Positions 55,393 to 64,000 of a DNA stretch of 64,000 nt are shown piece after piece (position 1 is the stretch's first letter; the number at the start of each line of letters is the position of its first letter). Origin of the DNA: an uncultured Anaeroplasmataceae bacterium. Lineage in GTDB: Bacteria; Bacillota_I; Bacilli_A; Acholeplasmatales; Anaeroplasmataceae. The notes beneath the pieces are model-generated. The model saw nothing but the letters and a program-made list of their open reading frames with translations. It was not told where the DNA came from and ran no database searches. The DNA lies in NCBI GenBank assembly GCA_910579215.1, contig CAJTTN010000006.1, forward strand, positions 1-64,000, read 5' to 3'. Made by a program: the position numbers and the translations under genes.

Positions 55393-58300
55393 ATGGCAAA
55401 CAAAGGCTTAAAGGAATATACAAAGCAAATCAGTCAAACGGTTGGTGATGTTGCAAAGGTATTCGTAAATGTAAATAAAGCAGATGCAAATATGCATATT
55501 GTTATTCCATTATTAACGACATTAGGACCTAATCCAATTGATTTAAGCTTAATATGGAACTATCAGGATAAGGATAGAATGGGATACTTTGGAAAGGGCT
55601 GTAATATAAACCTATTTAAAGAATATTCTGATATTGAAAGTTATATTTTGGTAAGAGATGCAGATGGAAGCTATTTAACATATGATTTTGATAATGGAAG
55701 TAATCTGTTTACCTCAAAGGAAACCGCAATTTCAATACAGAAAAATACAATATTAATCCCAGGAGATAGTGATGAGTATACCTATCATTTTAAAGACTTA
55801 CAAGGTAACATAGTTCGTTATGATAACGGAAATGATTATTATCCAACATCCATAGAGTATGCAAATGGTGAAAAAACAATCTTTAATGGCTTGAATATGG
55901 ATAATAAAAGAGGTGCAAAAGTAAATTTCACAGAAACAAATGAAATTATAACAAAGGTAAGCTATATACAGGATGGAACATTACTTTATTCCATTGATTT
56001 TGGCTATGATTCTAATAAGAGAATGACAAGTGTAAAGCATTATAAAGAATCAAAATTAATAAAGAACTTATCTATAAATTATTCTAGTAATGAAATTACT
56101 ATTAAAGACGAAATTCTAAAGGATTATGTAAAATACACTTTTACCAGCAATTGTGTAACAAAAATAGTTACAGTCATCAATGAGGACGAACTTAATGCAA
56201 CTCAAACTACTATAGCATATGAAGAAACAAAAACCATTCTTACAGATAAATTTGGTAAAAAGAATTATGTATTCTTTGATAAAAATAGTATGCCAGTATT
56301 TGAAATGGATGAGGTTGGAAATGTTAAAAAAATAGAATTTGATGCGGTGACAAAGAAAGCGATAAGAGAAAGTTCAATACTTCCTATGAAGAATACTTTA
56401 AGTACTTTATCTACGCCTAATATCAGTATGTTTTCAAAATCAAGTAGTGGAGTTTATACATCTTATGTAACTCTAACCGATACATTGTTTAAACCTATAT
56501 TAGAACCAGTGTTTCAAATTACAGGATCAGGGAGTTTAAGCTATAGTATAGGAACAAGAGGACTCGCAGGAGATAGAATTACAGTTGTAATATGGGGTAG
56601 ACAATGGACAAATTATACAAAGACAAGTAATGTTAAAGTGAAAATTACTGCTGATGAAACGGTAGTTGGAGAATTTAAAAAAGCAGTGCTAGATGGAAAT
56701 TATGAACCTTTAATATTAGGCTTAAATCCTATTAAGAGCTATTCAGCAATTAAAATTACAATAACTGTGACAGGGAACCCAAGAATAGATATTGGTGGAA
56801 TCCAAGTTTTAAAGAAAGATTCTGGTACAAATTATTCTTATGATGCTCAAGGGAATGTAAAAGAAGCAGGTAGCGGTAAAGGAACAGTTTCTAGTGCCTA
56901 TGATTCTAAGGGACTAAGGATATCTTCAGTAGGAAAAGATTCCACATTATTTAACTATAAGTATGATGCAAAGGGCAATGTTACACATGCAAAAACAGCA
57001 TATGGAGGTACATTAGAATATAATTATGATTCTTATAATAATGTAATAAATAGTGTTGTATCCAATGCGGATGGTTCAAAAAAATTAGAGATTACAAAAG
57101 AATATGATAGTCAAGGAAGATTTGTTTTAAATGAAACAGATGAACTAGGTAATAAAACAAGCTATGATTATGATACCTTTGGCAAAATAAAAACGATTAA
57201 AGATGCCTTAAACGTTACAACAGAGTATATCTATGATGCCTTTGATAATTTAACAAAGATATTATTTAATAAATCTTTAGAAACAAATTATTCTTATGAT
57301 TCTCAAAATAAATTAAATAAGGTAACACTTCCAAATGGGACTATCTATACCTTTGACTATGATTCATGTAATAATTTAAATTCAGTTTCTATGAATAATA
57401 GCGTAATTGTATCTTTTAACTACGATAAGAAAAAGGGCTTGCTTACAGGACAAACATATGGGTCAGGAGGAACCTATAATTTTTCTTATAACTCTAAACA
57501 GCAAATTACTGATATTCGCTTTAATGGAATTTTGAAGTATCACTATAGCTATGATGTTAATGATCGATTGAAAGATATTAAGGATGGAACGGGAAATATA
57601 ATAAAGGCTTATACATATGATAATGATGGACAAGTATTAAAGGCAGAGGAAAAAGAATCAGTTATAGAATATGAATATAATACGTTAGGAGAAATTAATC
57701 GTAAAAAGAGACTGTTAAATTCAAAAACGATCTATGAATCCTATGATAATATTTCTAGTTCTAAAGGTTTTAGTCCAGATAATTTAATTGGATATTTACA
57801 GGGAGATACAGACTATTTAGGAACCATGTTTCTTGATTCTGCAGAGTTGAAAAATCCGTTGTATATACTAAGTGCTATAAATTATAATACAAATAATAAA
57901 AGTAACCCTATATATATAAGAAAGAAAAAAGTACCATGTGTTCATTGTGGATTATTTAATCCTATGAGTTATAATCCTCCTATGAAAAATAATACAGAGG
58001 ATTGTGGAAGTATAGGATTCTGGTTTTATCCTACAAATTTACCTTTGGGCAGTAATAAAAAGTATCTATTTAGTATAAAGAATAAAACATTGCCATGCTT
58101 TGTAGCAGCATATTTCAATAGTTCAGGAAAACTAGTTTTAGAGACTAAAGATTCAAATAATGTAATAGAAACAAGAACTATAGATTCTATAATAAGATTA
58201 AATACCTGGAATTTTTTTGGTCTTAATTTCGCATATCGGATAGATGAAGTTGGTACCTCAGGTGGCTTTTCATTTGAACTATACCATAATTCTAAATATT

Positions 58301-61104
58301 TAAAGGGAACTATAAGCAGAACTATACGTGTGGGATCTATAACTCCATACCACATTGGCTATCGTTTTGATGGAACTAAGGGATATGATAGTTTAGAATG
58401 TCCTATTACAGCATTAGTGCTAGGAAGAAGATTTTATTTAAGTTCAAAGCAAATGCAAGATTTTTATAGTACAACTAAAGATTATATCTTAGGAAATTCT
58501 TATTTAGATGAGGATAGTGTCAACTTTAGTTCTACAACCATATACAATCTATCTGAATCTATGTTGAATCAATTTGAAATATACCCACTACAAAATAATG
58601 TAACTTCTTTAAAAGGAAAGAAACCAGTAGTCTTTGATGCAAGAGTTGTAAGTTCTACAGATAAAGATAGGACATTTAACTTTAATAATTTAAGTAAAAG
58701 ATGTGCGTTTATGGCAGAGGGAAATCGATTAGAGTATGATCTAGCTATGAGTCAAACAGGAACCATACTTATGAGAGCCTTTATAAAGGAGACTATTGAT
58801 AAGCAATATCTATTAGAATGTAAGGATAGTAAAGGATATACCATTGGATTATATAGAGAATATGATACCTACTTAAGTATAAAGGTTAATAGTTCAACGA
58901 TTAAAACAAATTTAAAACTTCCAACAGACATATGGAATACAGTAGGAATATCCTTTACAGAGGGTTCCATATCTTCTTCGACAGGAGATCAAAAATATTT
59001 AACTGTTCGTGTATATTTAAATGGAAATACTTATACAAGTAATATTCAAATTAATACATCCTTTGAATCTTTAATTTTATCAGTAGGACGTACAACTAAA
59101 AAGGTAAGCATTCAAACTGCAATGGGAACTTATGAAACTTGCTATCCTATGCTAGGTCAAATTGAAATGCTTTCAACTCGTGCTGCTTACTGTGAAGTAG
59201 AAACATTAAATACGTTGGCTGATGAATTAAAATCAACATCATTCGTATCAGAATATGACGAATTAGGGTTACTAAATAAAAGAGCAATAAAAAAAGATAA
59301 TGAAGATGACGTGATGTCTATTAATTATGAATATAAAAAAAGGTGTACTCCTGAAAGTTATCCTGAAATAGAATGTTTTATACGAGATGTGGAGCAGCTT
59401 TTTGAAATTAAACCAAATGAAAGCTTTACCTTCCAGAAAAATGGGGTCTATATAGGCTATGTTCAAGATGTTCAACTATTAAACCCTGATATATTTCATA
59501 CAAAGGTTGTATGGGATATAAGTGAAGAAGCGCTTGATGATTTTGGAGAGGAAGGACAAACTCATTATTACCATATGGACCAAGCCTTCATGTTTTTAGA
59601 AAACAATACATGGACAAATACTTCTCAATATAGTATGTTCTTAATAGATTTAGGCTATAGTTTTGGAGATATCTCCTATATTTCTACTGCTATTAGTAAG
59701 GAGACCTATGATACTTATGGTGGCTATCATACAGAACGAACATATAAAACAAATGCCTTAGGTCATATAGAGAGTATACAAGATTCTACCTTTGGAAGTC
59801 ATACCTACAGTTATAATGCACGAGGCTTTTTAACAAAAGAGGACTCTATAAATTATGAATATGATGCAAATGGTAATATAACTAAAGTGGGGACAATAAC
59901 ATTTAAATATGACACAACCATCAAGGATAGATTGATACTAGTAAATGGGAAAGAAATATCCTATGGAACCAATTCACTTAATCCAAATAGTTACGATGGA
60001 ATTACTTATGAATGGGAGGGAAGAAGACTAGTAGGCTTATCCAAGCGAGGAGAAACTAAGCATGTATACACCTATAATTCAAATGGTCTTAGAATAAGTA
60101 AAAGTATTACCAATGAAAATACAAATGAAACAAAAAGAACAAGCTTTTATTATGATGGGGATAAATTAATTACAGAGATTTCTCCTAATTATAGATTAGA
60201 CTTCTTATATAATGAAAATGATCAATTATATGGACTTATTTATAATAATGAAAAAAAGTTTTACTACGTTAGAGATTTCTTACAAAATATATTAGGCTTA
60301 GTAGATAGTGATGGTGAGCTTGTGGTAAAATATGGATATACGGCTTATGGTAAAATCACTTCTATTACAGACACGTCTGCTATATCAATAGGAACTTATA
60401 ATCCATTTAGATATAAAGGATATTATTATGATATAGAAACTGAAATGTATTATTGTAGAAGTAGATATTATGTTCCAGAATGGTGCAGATGGTTGAACGC
60501 AGATAATATTAATTATCTTCAATTTCAAAGCATAAATGATATGAATTTATTTTGTTATTGTAAAAATTATCCTGTATCTTTTAGCGATAAATGTGGAACC
60601 AATTGGTGGACAGATATTTGGGATTGGTTTTCTAATACTTTTGGACTATCTATTACCTCTAAGAAGGAATTTGAAATTGAGTCACATTACTTCATTGTTT
60701 CAACCATAACAACAGGGACTGGATATTCTAAATCTTATAGTAATGGTAAACCTGTGAATCTTGCGGTTACTCTTCCGACAAAATGGTATAGATTTTGGGA
60801 ATTTTCTGTTGGCATTGATATAAATGTAAATGGATATGGTGTAAGTATGGGATTAGGAGGAGAAGCATCTTTTGGAATACATGCGGGAAAATCAAATTTT
60901 GATATATCTTATAATGCTAAGGGACGATTTGGTTTTCAATATACTGTACAGGAGGAAAATGGATTATATTCCTTTATAAAGGGTACTATAAATTATCCTG
61001 AAATTGTAGCAGCAGCTGCATTAGCAGTTTATGGTTTACCAATAATAGCACCAGCGCTACCTTCTATAGTTCCTGCATTAGGTGTCGTCTTAGCATTCTT
61101 ATAA
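55393..61104 (+). CDS. Large RHS/YD-repeat protein with LamG-like inserts and variable tip
   Basis: A 1903-residue protein without signal peptide. Residues 1-480 form an N-terminal region with beta-rich character. YD repeats occupy about 485-790 and 1270-1735 (SYDAQGNVKEAGSG, DYDTFGKIKTIKD and many more). Two concanavalin/LamG-like inserts interrupt them (about 790-1030 and 1075-1270). The RHS core closes with RYYVPEWCRWLNADN and ends near NPVSF-like NYPVSFSDKCG at about residue 1736. The remaining ~167 residues are a polymorphic tip: Trp-rich start (NWWTDIWDWF), Gly-rich beta strands and a hydrophobic Ala/Pro end. RHS proteins enclose a toxin tip in a shell. Last gene of the operon; no immunity gene follows. 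Confidence 0.88.
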   Translation: MANKGLKEYTKQISQTVGDVAKVFVNVNKADANMHIVIPLLTTLGPNPIDLSLIWNYQDKDRMGYFGKGCNINLFKEYSDIESYILVRDADGSYLTYDFDNGSNLFTSKETAISIQKNTILIPGDSDEYTYHFKDLQGNIVRYDNGNDYYPTSIEYANGEKTIFNGLNMDNKRGAKVNFTETNEIITKVSYIQDGTLLYSIDFGYDSNKRMTSVKHYKESKLIKNLSINYSSNEITIKDEILKDYVKYTFTSNCVTKIVTVINEDELNATQTTIAYEETKTILTDKFGKKNYVFFDKNSMPVFEMDEVGNVKKIEFDAVTKKAIRESSILPMKNTLSTLSTPNISMFSKSSSGVYTSYVTLTDTLFKPILEPVFQITGSGSLSYSIGTRGLAGDRITVVIWGRQWTNYTKTSNVKVKITADETVVGEFKKAVLDGNYEPLILGLNPIKSYSAIKITITVTGNPRIDIGGIQVLKKDSGTNYSYDAQGNVKEAGSGKGTVSSAYDSKGLRISSVGKDSTLFNYKYDAKGNVTHAKTAYGGTLEYNYDSYNNVINSVVSNADGSKKLEITKEYDSQGRFVLNETDELGNKTSYDYDTFGKIKTIKDALNVTTEYIYDAFDNLTKILFNKSLETNYSYDSQNKLNKVTLPNGTIYTFDYDSCNNLNSVSMNNSVIVSFNYDKKKGLLTGQTYGSGGTYNFSYNSKQQITDIRFNGILKYHYSYDVNDRLKDIKDGTGNIIKAYTYDNDGQVLKAEEKESVIEYEYNTLGEINRKKRLLNSKTIYESYDNISSSKGFSPDNLIGYLQGDTDYLGTMFLDSAELKNPLYILSAINYNTNNKSNPIYIRKKKVPCVHCGLFNPMSYNPPMKNNTEDCGSIGFWFYPTNLPLGSNKKYLFSIKNKTLPCFVAAYFNSSGKLVLETKDSNNVIETRTIDSIIRLNTWNFFGLNFAYRIDEVGTSGGFSFELYHNSKYLKGTISRTIRVGSITPYHIGYRFDGTKGYDSLECPITALVLGRRFYLSSKQMQDFYSTTKDYILGNSYLDEDSVNFSSTTIYNLSESMLNQFEIYPLQNNVTSLKGKKPVVFDARVVSSTDKDRTFNFNNLSKRCAFMAEGNRLEYDLAMSQTGTILMRAFIKETIDKQYLLECKDSKGYTIGLYREYDTYLSIKVNSSTIKTNLKLPTDIWNTVGISFTEGSISSSTGDQKYLTVRVYLNGNTYTSNIQINTSFESLILSVGRTTKKVSIQTAMGTYETCYPMLGQIEMLSTRAAYCEVETLNTLADELKSTSFVSEYDELGLLNKRAIKKDNEDDVMSINYEYKKRCTPESYPEIECFIRDVEQLFEIKPNESFTFQKNGVYIGYVQDVQLLNPDIFHTKVVWDISEEALDDFGEEGQTHYYHMDQAFMFLENNTWTNTSQYSMFLIDLGYSFGDISYISTAISKETYDTYGGYHTERTYKTNALGHIESIQDSTFGSHTYSYNARGFLTKEDSINYEYDANGNITKVGTITFKYDTTIKDRLILVNGKEISYGTNSLNPNSYDGITYEWEGRRLVGLSKRGETKHVYTYNSNGLRISKSITNENTNETKRTSFYYDGDKLITEISPNYRLDFLYNENDQLYGLIYNNEKKFYYVRDFLQNILGLVDSDGELVVKYGYTAYGKITSITDTSAISIGTYNPFRYKGYYYDIETEMYYCRSRYYVPEWCRWLNADNINYLQFQSINDMNLFCYCKNYPVSFSDKCGTNWWTDIWDWFSNTFGLSITSKKEFEIESHYFIVSTITTGTGYSKSYSNGKPVNLAVTLPTKWYRFWEFSVGIDINVNGYGVSMGLGGEASFGIHAGKSNFDISYNAKGRFGFQYTVQEENGLYSFIKGTINYPEIVAAAALAVYGLPIIAPALPSIVPALGVVLAFL

Positions 61105-61153
61105 TTCTATATAAACAGCACTATATTAATTAGTAAATAGTTAAACTATTTCA

Positions 61154-62946
61154 GGGGCTGTTAAGAAACTAAAAAGTTTCTAGCAGCTTCTTTTTTTGTA
61201 TTTATAAGACTTACGGAGAGATTCATTCACTCCTTTCTTTCGAGTTTTTTTAAAAATCTTATCATAGTCTATTTTTGGGATAGTTTCAGGTTTCAAATCT
61301 ATAGGAGCAACCCAATAATCTGTTTTAGCTTTTCCCTCAATCAAAGAAAAGAGTTTTCTAATATTATAGCCAAGACAAACCAGCATAAATTCTAAAGAAA
61401 CGTTTTGAAGACCACGACGCCTAGTTCTATCATAAACCATATCTTGTTTAATAACACCAAAAGCCCCCTCTACTTGAGAACTCCGATTTACTCTCATCTC
61501 AATACCTTTGGGAGATAAAAGGTATTGAGTAACTTTCTTTTTGATTATAGAATAATCATAATTGACATCAAATATACGATAGTTTCTAATCACCTTGAGA
61601 TTGGCTTGACAATACTTTTTTAATCTACAATAAGAACAAGATTGAATTACATATAAGAAAGATCCCTTGTGAGCATATCTATTCTCAAAAAACCTAGTTT
61701 TAAGAGCCACTTTATGATTCATACAAATTAAATCTTCATTATCATTAAAGTAAAATAAATCATAAGTGTCACCAGAAACAACCTTAGCCCAATCAGCAAA
61801 TTTTATATAGTTTTCAATGTTGTTATTTTGAAGGAAACTATAGTTTTTCAAAGAACCATACCCAGCATCACCACAAAGCCTTTTTGGGAAAAAGCCATAT
61901 AATTGATAAAATTTTTGTAGAGTTGGAATTAAAGTATATTGATCTGTTCTATCGCAAGAGATATAAAAGGACAAAATAATACCTTTAGAAACGATAATTT
62001 GGAAGTTATAAGCCGCATGAGTATTACTGCCTAGACCAGAATAGTAATCTTCTTTAAGACACATAGCAGTAGCATCATGGTCAGTTTTAAAGTAAGAATT
62101 ACGATTTGGACCACAAATTCTTTCTTTTTCTTCATAGTCTAAAAGTTTAATTAAATAAGTAGAAAGTAAAAGATAATCAGAAACAATTTTAGGATTACGA
62201 TGACCTCTACCAATCTTTATAGTATTGATATCTATATTTTGTTTTTTTAAAAGTTCTAGCATTAAAGAGACATAGGAGGCAACCTCTTTAGAAACGAAAG
62301 TAATTTTGTTTTCTGATAGAGGAAAGTATTGGATTAGAAGTAATTTAATTTTATCAAAGAGATTTATTTTAAAAGTGGTAGGTTTATATACAAATTTATA
62401 TTTATTAGCATTGGCTTCAATTTTAGTACCATCAATGAAACAATCATCAAAACAGAAATTATACTTTAAGAGGATGGTTTTAGTAATAGAGACAAAGATG
62501 GCTTCAAAGTGTTTAACAACTATGTTGTTAAGAAACTTAGAAATAGTAACATAGGAAGGGGTTTCTTGATTTAATAGGTAAATAAATCTTAAATCAAATT
62601 TGATACTTTCCTCAATTTTTCTTAAACTACCTGAATGTTTTGAAAAGGCATAGATAATGGCAGCAAATAAACGATACGGATTATAGGAGTTTCTTCCTCC
62701 TAAACTTCTATCCTTATTAGTCTCTTTGTATATAATTTCACCCACACCAGATTCTTCTAATAATCTTAAAAAAGTATCTATTTTTTCTCTTTCCCCTCGG
62801 TCTAGCTCAGCGGTAGGAAATAAATGGTCTTGAAAGACAGTAAAAAATGGCATGAAAAAACACCTCCAGATACTTTATTGTATCAAAAAGGTGCATTTTC
62901 TAACAAAATGAAGCTGTCAGAAACTTTTTAGTTTCTTAACAGCCCC
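61154..62946 (-). mobile_element. Complete IS1182-like insertion sequence
   Basis: A 1793-bp element bounded by 37-bp inverted repeats (61154-61190 and 62910-62946) that agree at 35 positions and begin GGGGCTGTTAAGAAACT. Each repeat contains an internal palindrome (AGAAACT/AGTTTCT). It holds one intact transposase. The flanks (TTTCA on the left, TTTTT on the right) show no clear target-site duplication. Confidence 0.95.
61180..62853 (-). CDS. IS1182-family transposase
   Basis: A 557-residue DDE transposase, apparently intact. N-terminal helix-turn-helix-like DUF772 region (NSYNPYRLFAAIIYAFSKH, SIKFDLRFIYLLNQ) and the first catalytic Asp near DGTKIEANANKY; the second in LCGDAGYG; the C-terminal Glu in QVEGAFGVIKQD followed by a conserved RRRG. 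GGAGGTG precedes the start on the minus strand. Its end lies within the left inverted repeat. Confidence 0.95.
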   Translation of the reverse strand: MPFFTVFQDHLFPTAELDRGEREKIDTFLRLLEESGVGEIIYKETNKDRSLGGRNSYNPYRLFAAIIYAFSKHSGSLRKIEESIKFDLRFIYLLNQETPSYVTISKFLNNIVVKHFEAIFVSITKTILLKYNFCFDDCFIDGTKIEANANKYKFVYKPTTFKINLFDKIKLLLIQYFPLSENKITFVSKEVASYVSLMLELLKKQNIDINTIKIGRGHRNPKIVSDYLLLSTYLIKLLDYEEKERICGPNRNSYFKTDHDATAMCLKEDYYSGLGSNTHAAYNFQIIVSKGIILSFYISCDRTDQYTLIPTLQKFYQLYGFFPKRLCGDAGYGSLKNYSFLQNNNIENYIKFADWAKVVSGDTYDLFYFNDNEDLICMNHKVALKTRFFENRYAHKGSFLYVIQSCSYCRLKKYCQANLKVIRNYRIFDVNYDYSIIKKKVTQYLLSPKGIEMRVNRSSQVEGAFGVIKQDMVYDRTRRRGLQNVSLEFMLVCLGYNIRKLFSLIEGKAKTDYWVAPIDLKPETIPKIDYDKIFKKTRKKGVNESLRKSYKYKKRSC

Positions 62947-62987
62947 TTTTTTCTCTAAATGTAGGATTAATGTATATTGAAAAAAAT

Positions 62988-63047
62988 AAAGAGGCCGATG
63001 AGCGTTACCAAGCCTCTTTAAAACAAGAAAAGGGACAATTTGTCCCT
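62988..63047 (-). terminator. Two tandem terminators of rpmB
   Basis: On the minus strand, AGGGACA/TGTCCCT (63031-63047) and further on AAAGAGGC/GCCTCTTT (62988-63019), the latter followed by T-rich DNA. They end rpmB transcription before the IS. Confidence 0.75.
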
Positions 63048-63063
63048 CTTAATATTACTCATA

Positions 63064-63252
63064 TTAAGCTCTTTCTAGCTTGCAATTTTTTAATGCTCTA
63101 GCAGAAATTTTTACCTTCTTAACGTTACCGTTCTCATCCTTGATATGAACAGTTTGAAGGTTAGCCTTCCATGTACGACGAGTAGCATTTAAAGCATGAG
63201 ATCTCTTGTTTCCTGTTACTGTTGTTTTACCAGTGATATAACATTTAGCCAT
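63064..63252 (-). CDS. rpmB: 50S ribosomal protein L28
   Basis: A 62-residue basic ribosomal protein: [27 protein letters not shown] and a C-terminal [13 protein letters not shown], all typical of L28. AAGGAGG on the minus strand supports this start; the longer frame (13 residues more) runs upstream of it. In Bacillus rpmB sits next to spoVM; here ~14 kb intervenes. Confidence 0.97.
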   Translation of the reverse strand: MAKCYITGKTTVTGNKRSHALNATRRTWKANLQTVHIKDENGNVKKVKISARALKNCKLERA

Positions 63253-63602
63253 AGTTCTATACCTCCTTATGACGTTAAAATAAAACTTCAAGCTTTATTA
63301 GTATACCTTAAATTAGTGAGAAAAGCAAGAACTTTTTAATTTTTTTACATTATTTATTTGACTTTTTGTTAAAAAATTGGTATATTTTAAAAGTCATCGC
63401 CTATTAATGCATTTTTTGTTTACATTTATAGGTTTTAGTGCTATAATGTTAAATGAATTAAACATTTCGTTATAGTAGAGGTGAATTTTATCGAGTCGAA
63501 TTGTGTAAATTTTTAATATTTTGGAAGAGTTTATTTGATTTTAATTACCCATAGCCAAGAGGCTATATACATATACTTAATTTGATATTTAGGAGGATTA
63601 CC
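63253..63602. promoter_or_regulatory. Divergent rpmB/fakA intergenic region with two promoters
   Basis: Minus strand: TTGCTT (plus AAGCAA, 63323-63328), 17 bp, TATACT (plus AGTATA, 63300-63305) for rpmB. Plus strand: TTTACA (63419-63424), 17 bp, TATAAT (63442-63447) for fakA. The fakA leader is about 150 nt and holds a small stem ATAGCC/GGCTAT (63551-63566). The asp23/yloU gene expected before fakA is absent; no other gene is seen. Confidence 0.75.
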
Positions 63603-64000
63603 ATGGCGGTAAGCAGTGTTAGCGTAGCTTTATTCAAGAAAATGGTAATGAATGGCGCTATTAATTTAAAGAATAACCACAAAAAAGTGGATGAGTTAAA
63701 TGTTTTCCCTGTGCCAGATGGAGATACTGGAACAAATATGTCGATGACAGTGATGTCAGGAGTACGTGAGATGGATTCTTGCGTTTCCTCATCTATAATA
63801 GAAGTAGGTAAGGTTTTATCCCGTGGAGCATTAATGGGTGCTCGTGGAAACTCTGGAGTTATCTTATCTCAATTTTTCCGAGGAATATATGTTGGCATGC
63901 AGAAGTTGGAGCATAATTATTTATCTATAGAAGATTTAATGAATTGCTTAGAGTCTGGGTGCAAGGTTGCTTATAAGGCTGTAATGGAGCCAGTTGAGGG
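63603..64000 (+). CDS. fakA: Fatty acid kinase FakA/YloV, N-terminal part
   Basis: DhaL-type kinase domain that phosphorylates fatty acids held by FakB proteins. The first 132 residues are visible: NGAINLKNNHKKVDELNVFP, then the metal-binding VPDGDTGTNMSMT and the LMGARGNSGVILSQFFRG loop. AGGAGG precedes ATG 63603. The window ends inside the gene. The rpmB-fakA order matches Bacillus except for the missing asp23-like gene. Confidence 0.95.
   Translation, partial: MAVSSVSVALFKKMVMNGAINLKNNHKKVDELNVFPVPDGDTGTNMSMTVMSGVREMDSCVSSSIIEVGKVLSRGALMGARGNSGVILSQFFRGIYVGMQKLEHNYLSIEDLMNCLESGCKVAYKAVMEPVE

Noticed and set aside
63480..63517. Eleven-codon upstream open frame in the fakA leader
   Set aside because: A GTG after AGAGG opens a short frame, but length and composition give no support and chance occurrence is likely.
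63253..63602. Missing asp23/yloU gene hidden in the rpmB-fakA gap
   Set aside because: All frames in this interval are broken by stops and no Asp23-like sequence is visible; only promoters and a leader are seen.

Overview
The window is AT-rich DNA (roughly one third G+C by eye) from a low-G+C, Gram-positive-type (Bacillota) bacterium with an endospore programme. It carries spo0A, a spoIIQ-like gene, spoIIID and a 24-codon spoVM, plus a T-box leader, F-type ATP synthase and lipoprotein-based ABC import. UGA ends several genes (ATP synthase delta and beta, the pullulanase, rlmN) and Trp is read from UGG, so this is not a UGA-recoding mollicute. The pectin/arabinoxylan gene cluster and the absence of respiratory genes would fit a fermentative gut bacterium, perhaps an Erysipelotrichia/RF39-like lineage. 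That placement is inference.

Layout. 1-4.0 kb: tRNA genes (a partial one, Val, Thr, Pro, Gly), a PhnP-like metallo-hydrolase, a decayed glycoside hydrolase family 2 (GH2) fragment, pyruvate kinase and a Cys-rich small protein. 4.0-9.0 kb: a two-gene chromate-transporter pair, a membrane-anchored YegP/DUF1508 repeat protein, a methyltransferase and spo0A. 9.1-25.8 kb: a pectin/plant-polysaccharide locus. It has a pectinesterase on the minus strand and a long plus-strand cluster of ABC permeases, a very large lipoprotein binding protein, an ABC ATPase, five unrecognised membrane proteins, a GH28 polygalacturonase, two GH43 enzymes and an uncharacterised (alpha/alpha)6-type protein. The enzymes lack signal peptides, so the model is import of oligosaccharides followed by cytoplasmic degradation. 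25.9-33.9 kb: rpiB-upp-ATP synthase operon; subunit c carries a predicted Na+ site of the two-carboxylate type. 34-35.5 kb: DUF1146 gene, spoIIQ and spoIIID, with an apparent RHS remnant between the last two. 35.5-48.8 kb: housekeeping genes (YigZ, CCA nucleotidyltransferase, pullulanase, YhaM-like RNase, T-box-pheST, rlmN, a kinase-less PASTA protein where prpC-prkC would be expected, rsgA, rpe, spoVM).

48.9-63 kb: about 14 kb of accessory DNA separates spoVM from rpmB, which are neighbours in Bacillus subtilis. It holds an acetyltransferase, a zinc-responsive operon (SmtB-type repressor, HMA chaperone, ZIP carrier, P1B ATPase), a five-gene operon ending in a 1903-residue RHS/YD-repeat protein, and a complete IS1182-like element. 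The RHS operon (two holin-like small membrane proteins, an unknown protein, a Fic-like/nucleotidyltransferase protein, then the RHS protein with two LamG-like inserts) is the best candidate for an undescribed system. The window ends with rpmB and the start of fakA.
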